Assembly (NCBI GenBank): GCA_023079485.1
Contig: CM041090.1
Coordinates: 33,878,874-33,942,873, forward strand
Source: Archilochus colubris
Lineage: Eukaryota; Chordata; Aves; Apodiformes; Trochilidae
Length of the DNA stretch: 64,000 nucleotides
Reading direction: 5' to 3'
Shown: positions 35,160 to 46,500 of the stretch, piece by piece
Numbering within the stretch: position 1 is the stretch's first letter
How the letters are laid out: each line of letters starts with the position of its first letter
The notes under the pieces: model-generated
Database searches by the model: none
What the model was told of the DNA's origin: nothing
What the model saw: only the letters and a program-made list of their open reading frames with translations
Program-made: the position numbers and the translations under genes

Positions 35160-35750
35160 AATTGCCACTGACACGACAGGAGGATATAACAGATGAGGAC
35201 CACGACTCCTCACAGGCGCCGCTGGCAGGGAGGAGGCAGTGCCCCTTTCCCCTCACCCAGCCCTGCCCGGGTTCTCCTGTTCAGGCACGCTCAGCTGGTG
35301 CTTATCTTCCGCACTCCCACTGGCGTTTTGAGCTCCACACCGGCACCTCCCTCCCACTCCAAGATCCTGCACATCAGAGGAAGATGTCAGCCAAATCCAT
35401 GGGAAGGTGCCAAGCAACAACATCCTGCAGCTTTGCTGGGCGGCCTCCTCCATGCACAGGCGCTGATAGGCTCCGGCAGCGTGCGGCCTGATTTGTGGCA
35501 CCTTGTGCACCCAGACAGGAAAAGGCTGAGCGATCATTCCCTGTTCTGCAGCAGCAACAAATAGCCCAACAAGAAATAGCCACTCTCACAAGCCACGGTA
35601 TTCCTTCACCTTTTCTCAGCTTTGTGATGGGACCAGAAGAATAGTGGCCAGGGGAGATGCTACTTGGCCAGAACTGCCTGCTGTGTAGTGTCTGCAGCAT
35701 TTTGAGCCCAGATGTACCCCGTTAATTACATGTTTATGTCAACAATAAAC
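35160..35750 (+). other. GC-rich block ending in AATAAA; possible noncoding transcript end
   Basis: Within AT-rich surroundings this segment is clearly GC-rich up to about 35540 and has overlapping open frames on both strands, none protein-like. It ends with AATAAA at 35744-35749 followed by a T/GT-rich stretch (gtgtttcttctgtag, then gtgtggttctgtctcctgtg), the layout of a polyadenylation site. It could be the last exon of a noncoding RNA or an old insertion. No splice partner was identified. Confidence 0.25.
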
Positions 35751-37370
35751 GTGTTTCTTCTGTAGTGCCACTGTGTGGTTCTGTCTCCTGTGCTTGGTGT
35801 TCAACAGTCACAGCTCCTGGTTTAAAAGCTTACAGGTGAAACTAGGTGAGAATCCATGCAGGGAAAGGTTAAAAGAAAGAGGTAAGAGAATGACACTACT
35901 GTTTGTTTATGTCAGCTTGTTACTTCTACACCTTGATTTCCAATTACTGACTATTAAGTGATTAATTATACAGAATAGACGGGGAATGACAATCCTGGCA
36001 ATTCAGTAGCAGTTGTCAGCTATAGCAAAGAGAAGAATTTCAGGATAAGGAAAATGAACCTTAATGACAATCTTTTGCTGAGAGATAAGGAGTTATCGTA
36101 ATTAGAACAGAGAATTGTAAATTAATCCTGTCATGTGCAAGAAGCTGCTGCACTGGAGAGAGTCTCTGATGGTGACACCTGTGCATGAATAATTACACCT
36201 GAATCTTTCAGGGTGTGTGGTTTCCTTCCTGGGTATGTTTGCTGTAAATCTTTGTGACCATACCCCAGTAAAAGTGGGATTTCAATGCACCAGATCCTTT
36301 CTGTGGTACATTTGAATTTCTGATTCCCACTAAAGGGTCAGTTGTAGGTGACATGATTCCTAGCACCCTTGAGGCAAAACATCCAGCAGAGATCTCTCCT
36401 GAATCCCACAGAGCTCTAGAGCATCATGAAAAGATGACTGACTTATCTTTGCTGACAGACGGAGTGTGATGTGAAGTCACTCAGTTTATTGGACCACTTT
36501 GACCAAGCTCTCTGCCTACAACTCTGTCACCATTCACCACTGCTCTTTGGAAAGTTCTACATTCAAGGATATAAAACTAGAAAAGAGATACTGCTTCAAA
36601 TTACTGTGCTACTTCAGTGCAAAGTCACACTCAGACTGTCTTCAGTGGCCCAAACCAGCAAATACTTAGGAAATCTTAGGAAATAGATGGTCAAATCATT
36701 AGTAATGACTTCCTTTCTGATGGCTTTATGGGACAGGACATGAAATTCTGCTAACCCTGAAAAGCCAGCTGGTTGGTGAATGTTAAAGTTGGTACAAAGT
36801 TTGTGATGGTTAAGCAAGGTTAAGCATTGCAATCAATTACAAAATTAATAAAGCACATTTAGTGCGCAGCTGCTGATCTTAAATATGAATTTTTTTTTCG
36901 CTGAAATGTTCAAAAAGTGCTACTGATTTAAGTGTCAGCTTCCAGTGGGAGAATAAAAGGCAGCTGGTCACTTCCTCTCATAATCTGTGGAGTCAGGCAC
37001 CAGGGAACTGAGGCATTCAAAATCCTATTAATTGGCTACTTAATTTGTGTTTTTATTTCAAATTTTTAAAAAAATCACAAACAGTACAACACAAAAGAAG
37101 AGGAGAAATGAGAACTGATTGTGAGGAGATGAAAAAAAGTTGCCACGAGACAACATTTTACTGAAAGTTGGTAAAAATACTACAGAGATTGTTTATCTAG
37201 AATTGATTGCAAAACAGGACTCATTGGATTCCATTTCTCATACAAGTGTCTCCAATGGCACTGCTGCTGCTCCTCAGCTTCCAGTGGAAAGTCATGGAAA
37301 AGTTTAAGCAACACTGTGCAAGTACCTCCCTCATTGTTTGCAATATGCTTAAAAAAAAAAAAAAAAAAAA

Positions 37371-37430
37371 GGAATGGAATGGAATGGAATGGAATGGAAT
37401 GGAATGGAATGGAATGGAATGGAATGGAAT
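37371..37430. repeat. (GGAAT)12 microsatellite after A20
   Basis: Twelve perfect GGAAT units occupy exactly 60 bases, directly preceded by A20 (37351-37370) and directly followed by an antisense CR1 (37431 onward). The array occupies the position where the CR1 tail repeats should be, so it probably grew from them. Confidence 0.97.
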
Positions 37431-37650
37431 GGACCTTAAAGATTATCAAGATCCAACCCCCCTGCATGGGCTGGGACACCTCCCACTAAAGCAGGTTGCA
37501 CAAGGCCTCATCCAACCTGGCCTAAATGCTTTTCCTGATGGCTTTTAGGGCTCCTACTGCTAGGATTGAAACTACTCCTTAACACTGAGCTTTTGCTGTA
37601 GAGGCTGATGGATCTTCCAGGACACATCCCCTGTCAGATCACGCACCATC
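37431..37650 (-). repeat. CR1 LINE fragment, antisense
   Basis: GGACCTTAAAGATTATCAAG, ATCCAACCCCCCTGCATGGG and AGGCCTCATCCAACCTGGCC match the reverse complement of the CR1 3' end, with diverged sequence to about 37650. Its usual octamer tail is replaced by the GGAAT array at its 3' side. Confidence 0.88.
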
Positions 37651-40600
37651 TCTGCTGCACAAGGATTAGGGTTTTTTTGGGTTTTTTTGACAACTGCTGA
37701 TTGCACCCACCAGGTATTTGCACCCACTGATCAAGCCTGCAAGTTCGCAAAGCCCTGAGGTCTTCTTATTCTAGTCTCATTTAATGATTCAGTTAAAAAT
37801 TTGAAGTAGAAACCAGAAGATTTGTACTACTATTTACTGCTATCTATTGTGCTACTGTATACAGACAAAGCTTGACTTGAAAAATTCTCCCAAAAAGAAG
37901 AAATGCATTAATTTGTATAATGTAATTTACACAGATAACGCCTGGAACGAACAAGTGTTAACTCAGAACAATGAAAATGGTGAAGTATTACACACTAAAT
38001 TGGCATGCAACCTCTGCAGTGCTCAGGGACAATGAACTGTATTTTTAGTTAGAGCTCATGAGATACAAACCCCTCTCCTGCCAGAGGATAATGTTAGATT
38101 TAAGCAAAAGTTTGTACATACAATTATGGCATTTTCCAATAAAAAGTGAATCCTTAGATTCACATGAAGATGCTATCCATAATTTAATTTCTTGCATGTC
38201 TTTTATTAATCTAACTACTGAATGGCAAGCCCCCAATCTTTCTAAAAGTTCTGGGTTGGGAAAACAACCCACTTCATCTTATTTCTCTATAAACCACTTG
38301 ATGTTATTTAGGCAATAATCTCAAAAGGCTTCCTATTTATCAGGGAGCATTAGGCCATCTCTCAAGGTGTTTATTAGTGCAAACCAAGCTGCTATCAAGC
38401 TATTACTATGCTCACATGTGACACATAGTGGGCTGCTAATTGGCAAATGAGTATGAACCACCTAAAGTAAACACAAAGTTGCCCCATCAGTGTTTGCTAT
38501 GAACATCTGGAACGCTGGTTTCCCAGAGTGGGAGTAAATCCACTTGCACAGGGCTTTTTCTGTTTACCAGGCCCAAGAATATGATAGGTACTTCACATGT
38601 CAGACTTCGTGTTTTTACTTAAGAAACTTCCAACCTAATTTTTGATAATTGATAATGAGCAAGAGTAGCAATTCAGTAGGGGAATGGTGAGGAGGGTGAA
38701 AATGGTAAGCCCAGAAATGGTAAGCTCCACACCCAGGCTTAGTTTGCATGCTGGCTTTATTTGAAGTTTAGAACTTCCAGATAAAGCATGTTATAGTACA
38801 AAGAGCAGTCTTTTCCATGATATTACCAGTGGAATAAGGTATTGGCAGGAAAGTATTGGGACCTTTTGCCTGAGGACTGGGGGGATATTGATGGATAATA
38901 ATGATAGCACCTCCCACTCATTTTTCACAACATAATTTTTTCAAAGGAGAACCTCCTTGAAATACATAATCTTCCTCTTGTTACCAAAGCATTCATGATC
39001 CTCCATATTCTGCCATGCAAACAGCACACCCTTTTATGTCCTCCCGCAAGCTTACCCTTCATCTTTGCTTCCTCCTAGGCCAGCTCTTTGTCTCTTACAA
39101 TCACCCCTGGCATTATGTCTCCTTTTGTGCTGTCATTTTTGTTTGACACTTATCAGCTGATTAGAATTTGCTTCCTCCTTCCAAGAAAACTCCACCATGT
39201 TCCACATTACAGTGTGCTTGCTCCTCCAGGTTTCATGAGTGTCACTGCAGTCAGAGAGCTCTCAACATCTCGTGGTGAGTAGTTGAGGACAACAACTCAG
39301 TAGTTGTCTCCTGTGGGTAGCACAGTCCTTTTCATTTGGTTTGTGTCCCTGGACTGCAAATGGAAGGGGGGGTTGTACCTGCTGCTCTTTTAACAAGGCC
39401 ATTTATTGCACTGTGATCCCTTAAAAGCCAAGCATAGAACTGCTGTAGTCACATATATGCAGCTGAAAAGGGTAGGATATAAATACCTAGTTTAACCAGC
39501 AATAGAAATTAAGGACTAGTTTCCATTCCTACCAATACAACTAAATTTTCCCCTCTAAACAATTTCAAAGCCAAGTCTATTATTTTAATGCTTCAATCAT
39601 ATTTCATATCTTCACAGAGGAACACTTAATACAAGGCTTATCCCTTGTGTAGTGCTATCTGTCCACATCTACTGTTAGGCACCTCCCACAGGCTATTCTG
39701 TGAGACTCCACCTAGCCAGCAGAGGTCACAGGACAATTTTTATAATTGAGGATATGTAGGTGAGAAACAGAATTTATTAAATAATTATATAAATAAATTA
39801 AATTTACATTTGCCCACTGCTCTGTAACATGTAAGTTACTAAAAAAGAGAACATTTTTCATACTGGTGAGCTAAGGGTATTTATACATTGACTAGGTGGA
39901 TCTGTTTAAGCCAAGTTCACTCTTGAACTCTCAAGCCACCTCATACATACCCCTTATGAAGCAATACAAGAGACCTGAATTTTCTTTTAATACATTCTTC
40001 TCTGAGAAACAAAACAAAACAAATAAAAAACCAAACCATCCAAAAAAACACACCTTTGAATCTGTAAAACCACCAACAACTATTAAAATAATTCCAAGCT
40101 GATTATTCATCCTGCCTAAACCTCATACATGTTCATGTACCTCAGTTCCCCTTGGGTGCCCCAGGCAATTCCCCACTTCAGGCTCAGAGTCCTTCTTTAG
40201 GGTCTGTCAGCTCTGTGTGGCTGAGCCTGGTCCAGAACAGCAATGGGATCCTTGGGGACTATATATCTCACCAGTGTAGTAGTGGGTTCTGAAGGTTGGG
40301 CTGGAGAGGCCTTTTTCACTCAGTATGGACAGTTGGGTTATTATTTAGTTGAGTAGTATTGTGGAGCCATGGGTGTGGGTGTGGGCTTGTGTTTGTCAGG
40401 GGCAGGAAAGCGTTGGCAGTACAGTTGGTGAGGGATTACATACAGCATATAGCCCGTGTGATCATGCTGTATATGTGTACATCAGCAGGAGTAGGGGACT
40501 TAGGACACTGTGTTATAAAACAAATGACTCTTCTTACAGGGAGCAAAGGGTACCCCTGCTTCCACAGATTTCCACTGATGCCAAGGACACAGGTTGTCTT

Positions 40601-42666
40601 TGAATTTACTCACAAGTAGCACACTCTCCTCTATCCAGGCAAGCAGATATCCCTCTGAGAAAGTCCAGAAAATCCCTACAGATTGGGCTATCTGGAAGAA
40701 GGCACAAAATTAGTATCGGGTCTGAGCCTGAGAAAGCAGAGCGGAAAAGCAGGAGCTGGTTTTCCTGAACTGGACTGAAATGCCTCCAGCCTAGATCCAG
40801 GGAGCTTCCTCAGCCATGAGCTTTGCATAGGCTTCTAGAGCAACCTGTCTGCTCCTGCTTCTGGTGCAAGCATCGTGTTCACACGAGCTGTGCTGGAACT
40901 GCTGCTGCACAGCCATGAGGGTTTATTTCTCCCTTGCTGTTCTCTGGCGCCTGTACGGGTATTTCCTCCATGACTGGGTTGAGTCTCCTGTATATTTTTC
41001 AATGGACAAAGATCATAAGATCTGAAGTGCCAAAATTCATAAAAAGCACCTAGATGATTCTTTAAACATTCAAAGCACTATATAAACATTAGTGAAGCCT
41101 CAAAAGATGAGGTAGGTAAGCATTATCTCTCCTTCTCAAGGTGTGGTTAAGTGACTTGGCTGAGACCATAGGCCATACCTGAGTCACTGGCAGAGCAGGG
41201 TTTAGCATCCATGTCTTTTTGAAATGATGTCTCCTGGGCTGGCTGGTGAAAGCAGCATGTGGTCAGGCAACACAGGCAGCCTGGCACCACCACCAACCAA
41301 CATCCCTGCTGCCACCACAGGGAAGCCTCCTGTTAGGTTACCATATACCCTGTCCTGGGCTGTTGGGGTGCAAAGGCCTTTCAGCTCACCCCAACAACAT
41401 GGCTCGGTGAATTAGGTTGCATTGCTATTCTGTTGATGAAGACAGTAAATTGGAGAGGATTTGACTGAAACAGCCCAAATTGAGAGAGGGTTGCTCCTGA
41501 GTCACAGCTGAAGGCTTAACAACAAACAAGTGGCCTGATTTTTGGATTTTTTGTGTGTCATCCTCATTGGCTGCCCAGCACCTCTGAAAATCAGACTCTT
41601 CTTCACAGTTCTCCTTCATGCTTTCTTAGTCCTGCTTTTCTGAAACCAAGTAATGGGATCTTCTCAAGGTGGGGAGCATTCAGCAGCCGAAAACTGAAAA
41701 GTCCTGGTGCTTCCTCTGATGCCTCACCTGCAGAAACAGCAGGAAGGCTGATGAGAGATGGGGGGTAGATGGGGCAAACCCAGCCCCCTACATGCAGCAG
41801 GTGGTTTCTCATGCCATTTCTGAGCTGAAGAAACACAACCCACATTCAGGAGACCAAAGCCGTCAGTGAACACATCCAGGCTGGGGAGGGTTATGCTGTG
41901 CTGTCCTTCTGGAGGGTAGCACATGGCAATGGCGCCAGCCCAGGCAGGGGTGTCTGAGGGCTTTTTAGGGTTGCCTTCTGCAGGCAGTCCCCCATCTCTC
42001 TAGAGAACATTGGCCGGTGGGGAAAGCAGAGAGGACCCGGCTCCAAACAGGGGGGAGGGCATGGAGGAGATGGGATCTCTGTGCCCCAGGCCTGCCCGGG
42101 AGCAGTCTGGGCAGGAAGAGTCCCTTGTCACCGGGCAGAACGCCACGGCAAGCATGGAGCCTGGGCCAAGCCTGGTGTTCAACGCTGCGGCGACGAAATC
42201 CCCCAGAGAACGTGACGGGCCGGTTTTGGGCTTTTTGTTTTGTTTTGTTGGGTTTTTTTTGTTTTGTTTTGTTGTGTTTTTTTTTTACTGCTGGCAGCCA
42301 GGCGAGGGTAGCCGGGAGGGTGCCGAGGGCAGCTGGCCCGTCAGCAGCAGCTCCTGTCAGGAGGGCGCAGGGTGGAGTCTGTTACCTCCCGGAGCCACCT
42401 CCAGCTTCGGCGAAACCTGTCGAGCAGTTTCCCCCCGGTGACAGGGCGGAGGGCTGGGCGGGCGGGCGGGAGGAAACGCGCCGCCTTGGAACAGGTTTGT
42501 CCTTTTCTACCTGCTGACGTTTGGCCGCCCCAGATGATGGCTGGAAACAAAACCGCCCCGTCAGTGCGAAGGCAGCCTGGAAAAACTGGTCGTGTCAGGG
42601 GCGAGGGCTGCATTCCTGGCTGCCGCGGCAGGGGACGGCTCATCCACCGCGAGGTACCCGCGCGGG

Positions 42667-42674
42667 TATAAAAG
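42667..42674 (+). promoter_or_regulatory. MIR203: TATA box TATAAAAG
   Basis: A consensus TATAAAAG lies in a GC-rich frame (CGCGGG before, GGCCCC after), the classical setting of a TATA core promoter. A start near 42697 is expected, about 470 bases upstream of the miR-203 hairpin. Confidence 0.65.
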
Positions 42675-42780
42675 GGCCCCGCACGGCGAGCCGCGGCAGA
42701 GGGGCGGCCGCGGTGGGGAACCGACGGTGGGGCGCCAGTCCCGGGCTGCCTGCGGGGTGCATCCCCCGAGGAGAATAGCT

Positions 42781-42877
42781 TGCTATTATTATTTTTGTTG
42801 TTGTTCTTTTTAGACTTTTTTTTCCTTTTTTTCCTCTTTTTTTGTTTTTCTTCTTTTTTATTTTTTTTTTCCCTACT
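42781..42877 (+). repeat. T-rich tract inside the CpG island
   Basis: About 95 bases of almost pure T with scattered C and G (runs TTTTTTTT, CCTTTTTTTCC and a long final T-run), ending in ccctactaaag. It contrasts strongly with the flanking GC-rich DNA. It would be transcribed as a U-rich segment of the pri-miRNA. Confidence 0.85.
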
Positions 42878-43168
42878 AAAGTAAGCTTGTTGTCCTCAAG
42901 CTTTCAAAACCCCAGCGCAAGGCCAGGGGGATGTTCGCGGGACGGTCGCCATGAGTAAGTGGCGGCGCTGAGGGAGAGCGGGCGGGGGGCGGCGGGACCG
43001 GACCGGGCGCTCTCCCCGCGGCACTGGAGCCGCATGCCAGCCCGCCAGTCCCGTGTATTTTGTCTCGTCCCCAGGTCCGCCGTGGCGAAAGGAAGAGCCA
43101 AGCCCGGGCTAGGAGCGAGCGGGAAGCCCGTCCCCCGCCCCGCTCCCCCCGCGGAGCGCGGCTCCTCA

Positions 43169-43252
43169 GCCTCCTTGGTGCAGTGGTTCTTAACAGTTCA
43201 ACAGTTCTCTATCATAATTGTGAAATGTTTAGGACCACTTGACCAGCGAGGC
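43169..43252 (+). ncRNA. MIR203: microRNA miR-203 precursor hairpin
   Basis: The 3' arm (43220-43241) carries the miR-203-3p sequence beginning GUGAAAUGUUUAGGACCAC, with seed UGAAAUG, ending CUUG. The 5' arm (43182-43206) begins AGUGGUUCUUAACAGUUCAA, the known miR-203-5p. GCCTC (43169-43173) pairs with GAGGC (43248-43252), giving an 84-base hairpin. miR-203 restrains stemness in stratified epithelium, with p63 transcripts as the classic target. Its place between ASPG and KIF26A matches mammals. It sits in the CpG island about 470 bases after the expected start. Large open frames overlapping it are not coding. Confidence 0.98.
43220..43241 (+). ncRNA. MIR203: mature miR-203-3p
   Basis: A 22-base 3'-arm product, with ends inferred from the known family member. 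Its last bases (CUUG) differ from the human 203a ending (CUAG). Confidence 0.93.
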
Positions 43253-43590
43253 CCGGGCATCACGGCGGACGAGCGAGCCCTCTGGCGCCGCCGGAGACCT
43301 GCGAGCGCCGGCGGCAGAGACGGGCCCGGCCCGCGGCCTGAGCGACCCGCAGGAGCGGGGGAACCGCCGGGTCGGCGGCGGGGAGAGGGGCGGCCTGGGC
43401 AGAGGAGGAGCCGCACGGCGGGCCGGCCACAACTGCCCGGCCCGGCCCCGCATCGCCGGGGGCGCCGGAGCACCTGGGTCGGGGGGCGGAGGGCCCGGTG
43501 CGGCGCGGGGAACCCCGCGCATTTCTGTGCCGCCCGCCCCGCCGCTTGCCGGGGTTCTTGCTGTGGGGATGGCAGAGTAATTCAGTGCAA

Positions 43591-46500
43591 GTACCGGGGG
43601 AAAAAAAAAAAAAGTTTCTGCGTATACTGTGGGAACTGAGGAACAGGTAGGAATGAACCCTGCTGCAGCTGCTGTCAGCTGGCTCTAGTAGGGGCAAGCT
43701 GTTGCACCTACTGTGTAACCAGTTGTCTTTTTTGCAACCATACATACAGATGTACAGATTAAAAAAAAATTAGATCGTCTTTGGCTCTCCAGGCTGCATT
43801 CTTCAGAGGCTTCCCACCTTCACACTGGTAATACATGAAACAAGTATTCGGTGATAGCATTTTGTTTTGAGTACCCTTTTTGTTTAGGCAGTGTAGCCTT
43901 TATGCTGTGCTGTTTTGTACTGCATTTTTCATGTACACACTTAGTGCAGGCAGTCAAAGGTGTGTCTGTACTTACTGTCCTAACTGCATCAGAATGACTT
44001 CAGTGGGAGCCTGCTTCTAAGGCTGCTGCATTGATGGCCTGGTTTAAAGGTCCTTGGACTTAATCAGGTTGAATGGACTTAAGCTAAAACACTCAGTCTT
44101 TCAAAATACAGCTGAAGAATTTTGAATTTTTAAAAAGAGGAGATAAAGAAGTCTGGAAGTGTCTGTCGATTTATTTTTCTTGTAAAAGGATGGCTTCATA
44201 AATGAGAAGTTGCTGTGCTCATTTTTCTCACCTTAAGTATCAAATGGAACTAGAAATGTGTTGATTTTTGTGGGTTTGTTTTTAACTTGTATCTAAAAGC
44301 AGTCAACAGACTAATTCATAAAATGGAATTTTACTGCTTTAAATATCACTAAGGAAACCTAGCCTGCCTATGTGTATGTGTTAAATGTTAAAAAACTGCA
44401 AAGTGTATATATGTATTCTCATCACTTCTGTTTTATTGTTTGCTTCAAGAATACACTGTCTGTCATGAGCACAAGGTGCACATGTATATTTGCAGGTTAT
44501 TGCAGCCTCACTGAAGTCAAGAGTTCTGATGTTGCCTGCAGTCGAGCTATGATCTTCAGAAGAATAGCTTCCAGGAGAAGTTGGGAAGCTGGAAATATTT
44601 GAAGAGTAAGCAAGCCTGATATGTAAAAGTGCTTCTCAGGGACAGCCTAGGAAAAGCATGATTTTTACCTACTGCTGTAACTCAGAACAAGTTAGGCAAG
44701 GTTAATTACAGCATAATGGAGTTTAATTTAGCTGGGAATGAGGGTATGGTGGCTGCTAGCAGTGTTTCTCAAACTGCAAGTTTGGCCTTCTTAGGCAAGC
44801 TTACACAAGCCCAAAGCAAATGGAAAAACACACTTTGTCTGGGACTTGGCAAAGGTAGAACCCCCACATCTATTAATGATGATTCCTCATTTGCTAAGGC
44901 AAAAATTGAAATGCTCTCCCAAGGAAAAGATTAATGACCTGTCCCACTTTTGGGTCTGATGATTCAATACCATTCTGTCTGGGTTCTAATACATGGCACT
45001 CATTATCACAGTCTCTGAGCACCTCCCAAATATTTAAAAGAAATAACACTAGTGTTCTGCACACACAGTTCTCATTAATTTCAGTGGGTGTTGTGAATGT
45101 TTAAACACAGCAAAGCAGAGCTCTGAAGAGTTGAAAATAGACTTGCAAAACACACTGTGGGTTGTATCCACAGCTGGCTTGAATCGGCACAACCCTGTTA
45201 ACTTGAATGGAGTTAGACTGATTTACACTAGCTGGGATTTGACCAGGTTTTTCTCTCCTGCCCCTTCTCCAGCTGATAAGTCTGATCTTTTCATCTGGCT
45301 TTCTCCAAGCTGTCTGCCAGTGTCAGTGGGAATATGAACTATACACAGAAAGATTTCCTGTTTCCAGGGAATCCTGTTATTACAGCTCAAGATGATGTGG
45401 TGTTTTTTTTTTTTTCCTGTGTTGGATGCAGTGTGCCCTGAAAAAGTTTGACAGAATCTTCTCTGGTTTGGGTAAGAAAAGAGTTTTGTGGTTTTAAGGA
45501 TAGTGTCAGTCATTCTGGAAGAGCAAAACTGTGGAGAAGTTTTCTGCTTAAACAAAAGACCTTAATGTTCCTCTACTGGGTTGTCCGTGTGAAGACAAAC
45601 CACGGATCACTTAGAAACTGATGTTTCGTTATAATCTACGGCTGAAATTGGGAAGCATCACAATGTTAGTGGAACATCTCTTTTACATGTGTTTTATTCC
45701 ATGAAATTGTAAATGTATGGAATCAGGTTGACTTCTAACCACCGTTTTTCCTCTCAGACTGGATGAACTCCTGATGACAGGCTTGTAGTTTTCATAAGCT
45801 GGCTGTAAGCCATGTGGATGAACAAACAAACAAACAAAAAACCCCAACAAATATGCAGTGAAAACCTCTGGGCAAACAGCCCTTCCTTGTGATATTGTCT
45901 AAGCTAAGCAAAAGCCTAAGGGTATGAAGGGAGGAGACTCCTGCCAAACTTAGTAAGAGCTCAAGACATGCTCTCCAACTGTGGGGCAGCATTTTACTAT
46001 TAACACCTCAGACAATATTCTAGTTTATCACTGGAATCTTTGCTTTTGGATAATATTTAATTTTTTTTTAGTCCCTTTTAAAATGAGTAGCAAAGGTATT
46101 ATGGCCAGAATGGAAGCATAAATGGATTAAGCCTGCTGATTCTGGACTAACCCCTGGACTAAGGAGGCATTTCTCATTGTTCTGCCCAAGAACAGGAAGC
46201 AGGAGCACATTCCTCTCTCCCCTCCCTTTTCTGTAGGCTGATTAATGCTTTGGCAGCATCTCATAGTTGCAGTACACATGAGTACATTGGATGGGATGCT
46301 GATTGGTCAGAGTCAGGGTGGCAACAGCTAGTAAAGTATTACGCATTCAAATCAAATTCATGTTTGAATGGAAAGGTGTGTTTCAAGGTGCTCTTTGTCA
46401 TCTGAATAACTCTCCATAGGAGCAGTCTGGATATGGTGCTTCTCAGCTCTGGTGTAGTGCTATAATCAGAGCATCCCAGATGTCATGCTGGGATGTCATA

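Larger units (their letters stand above)
30556..42389. other. Intergenic region between ASPG and the miR-203 island
   Basis: Mostly AT-rich unique sequence. It holds minus-strand coding-like stretches (30702-33150), hairpins at 31708-31740 and about 34863-34883, a GC-rich block with a poly(A) signal (35160-35750), the poly(A)-(GGAAT)12-CR1 composite (37351-37650), and further unannotated sequence. I recognise no confirmed protein gene here. Confidence 0.7.
42390..43590 (+). promoter_or_regulatory. MIR203: CpG island, putative pri-miR-203 promoter and 5' region
   Basis: CpG density rises sharply here compared with the preceding 12 kb and falls off after about 43590. The island contains a TATA box at 42667, the miR-203 hairpin at 43169 and a plausible short intron (donor GTAAGT at 42955, acceptor after ccccag at 43074). 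Human MIR203 is also known to lie in a CpG island that can be silenced by methylation. The large open frames across the island are GC-driven shadows. The exact transcription start is inferred, not seen. Confidence 0.75.

Noticed and set aside
42959..43639. 226-codon open frame across the miR-203 hairpin
   Set aside because: It lacks an ATG at its stated start, is Pro/Arg/Gly-rich from CpG-island composition, and passes through the microRNA stem.
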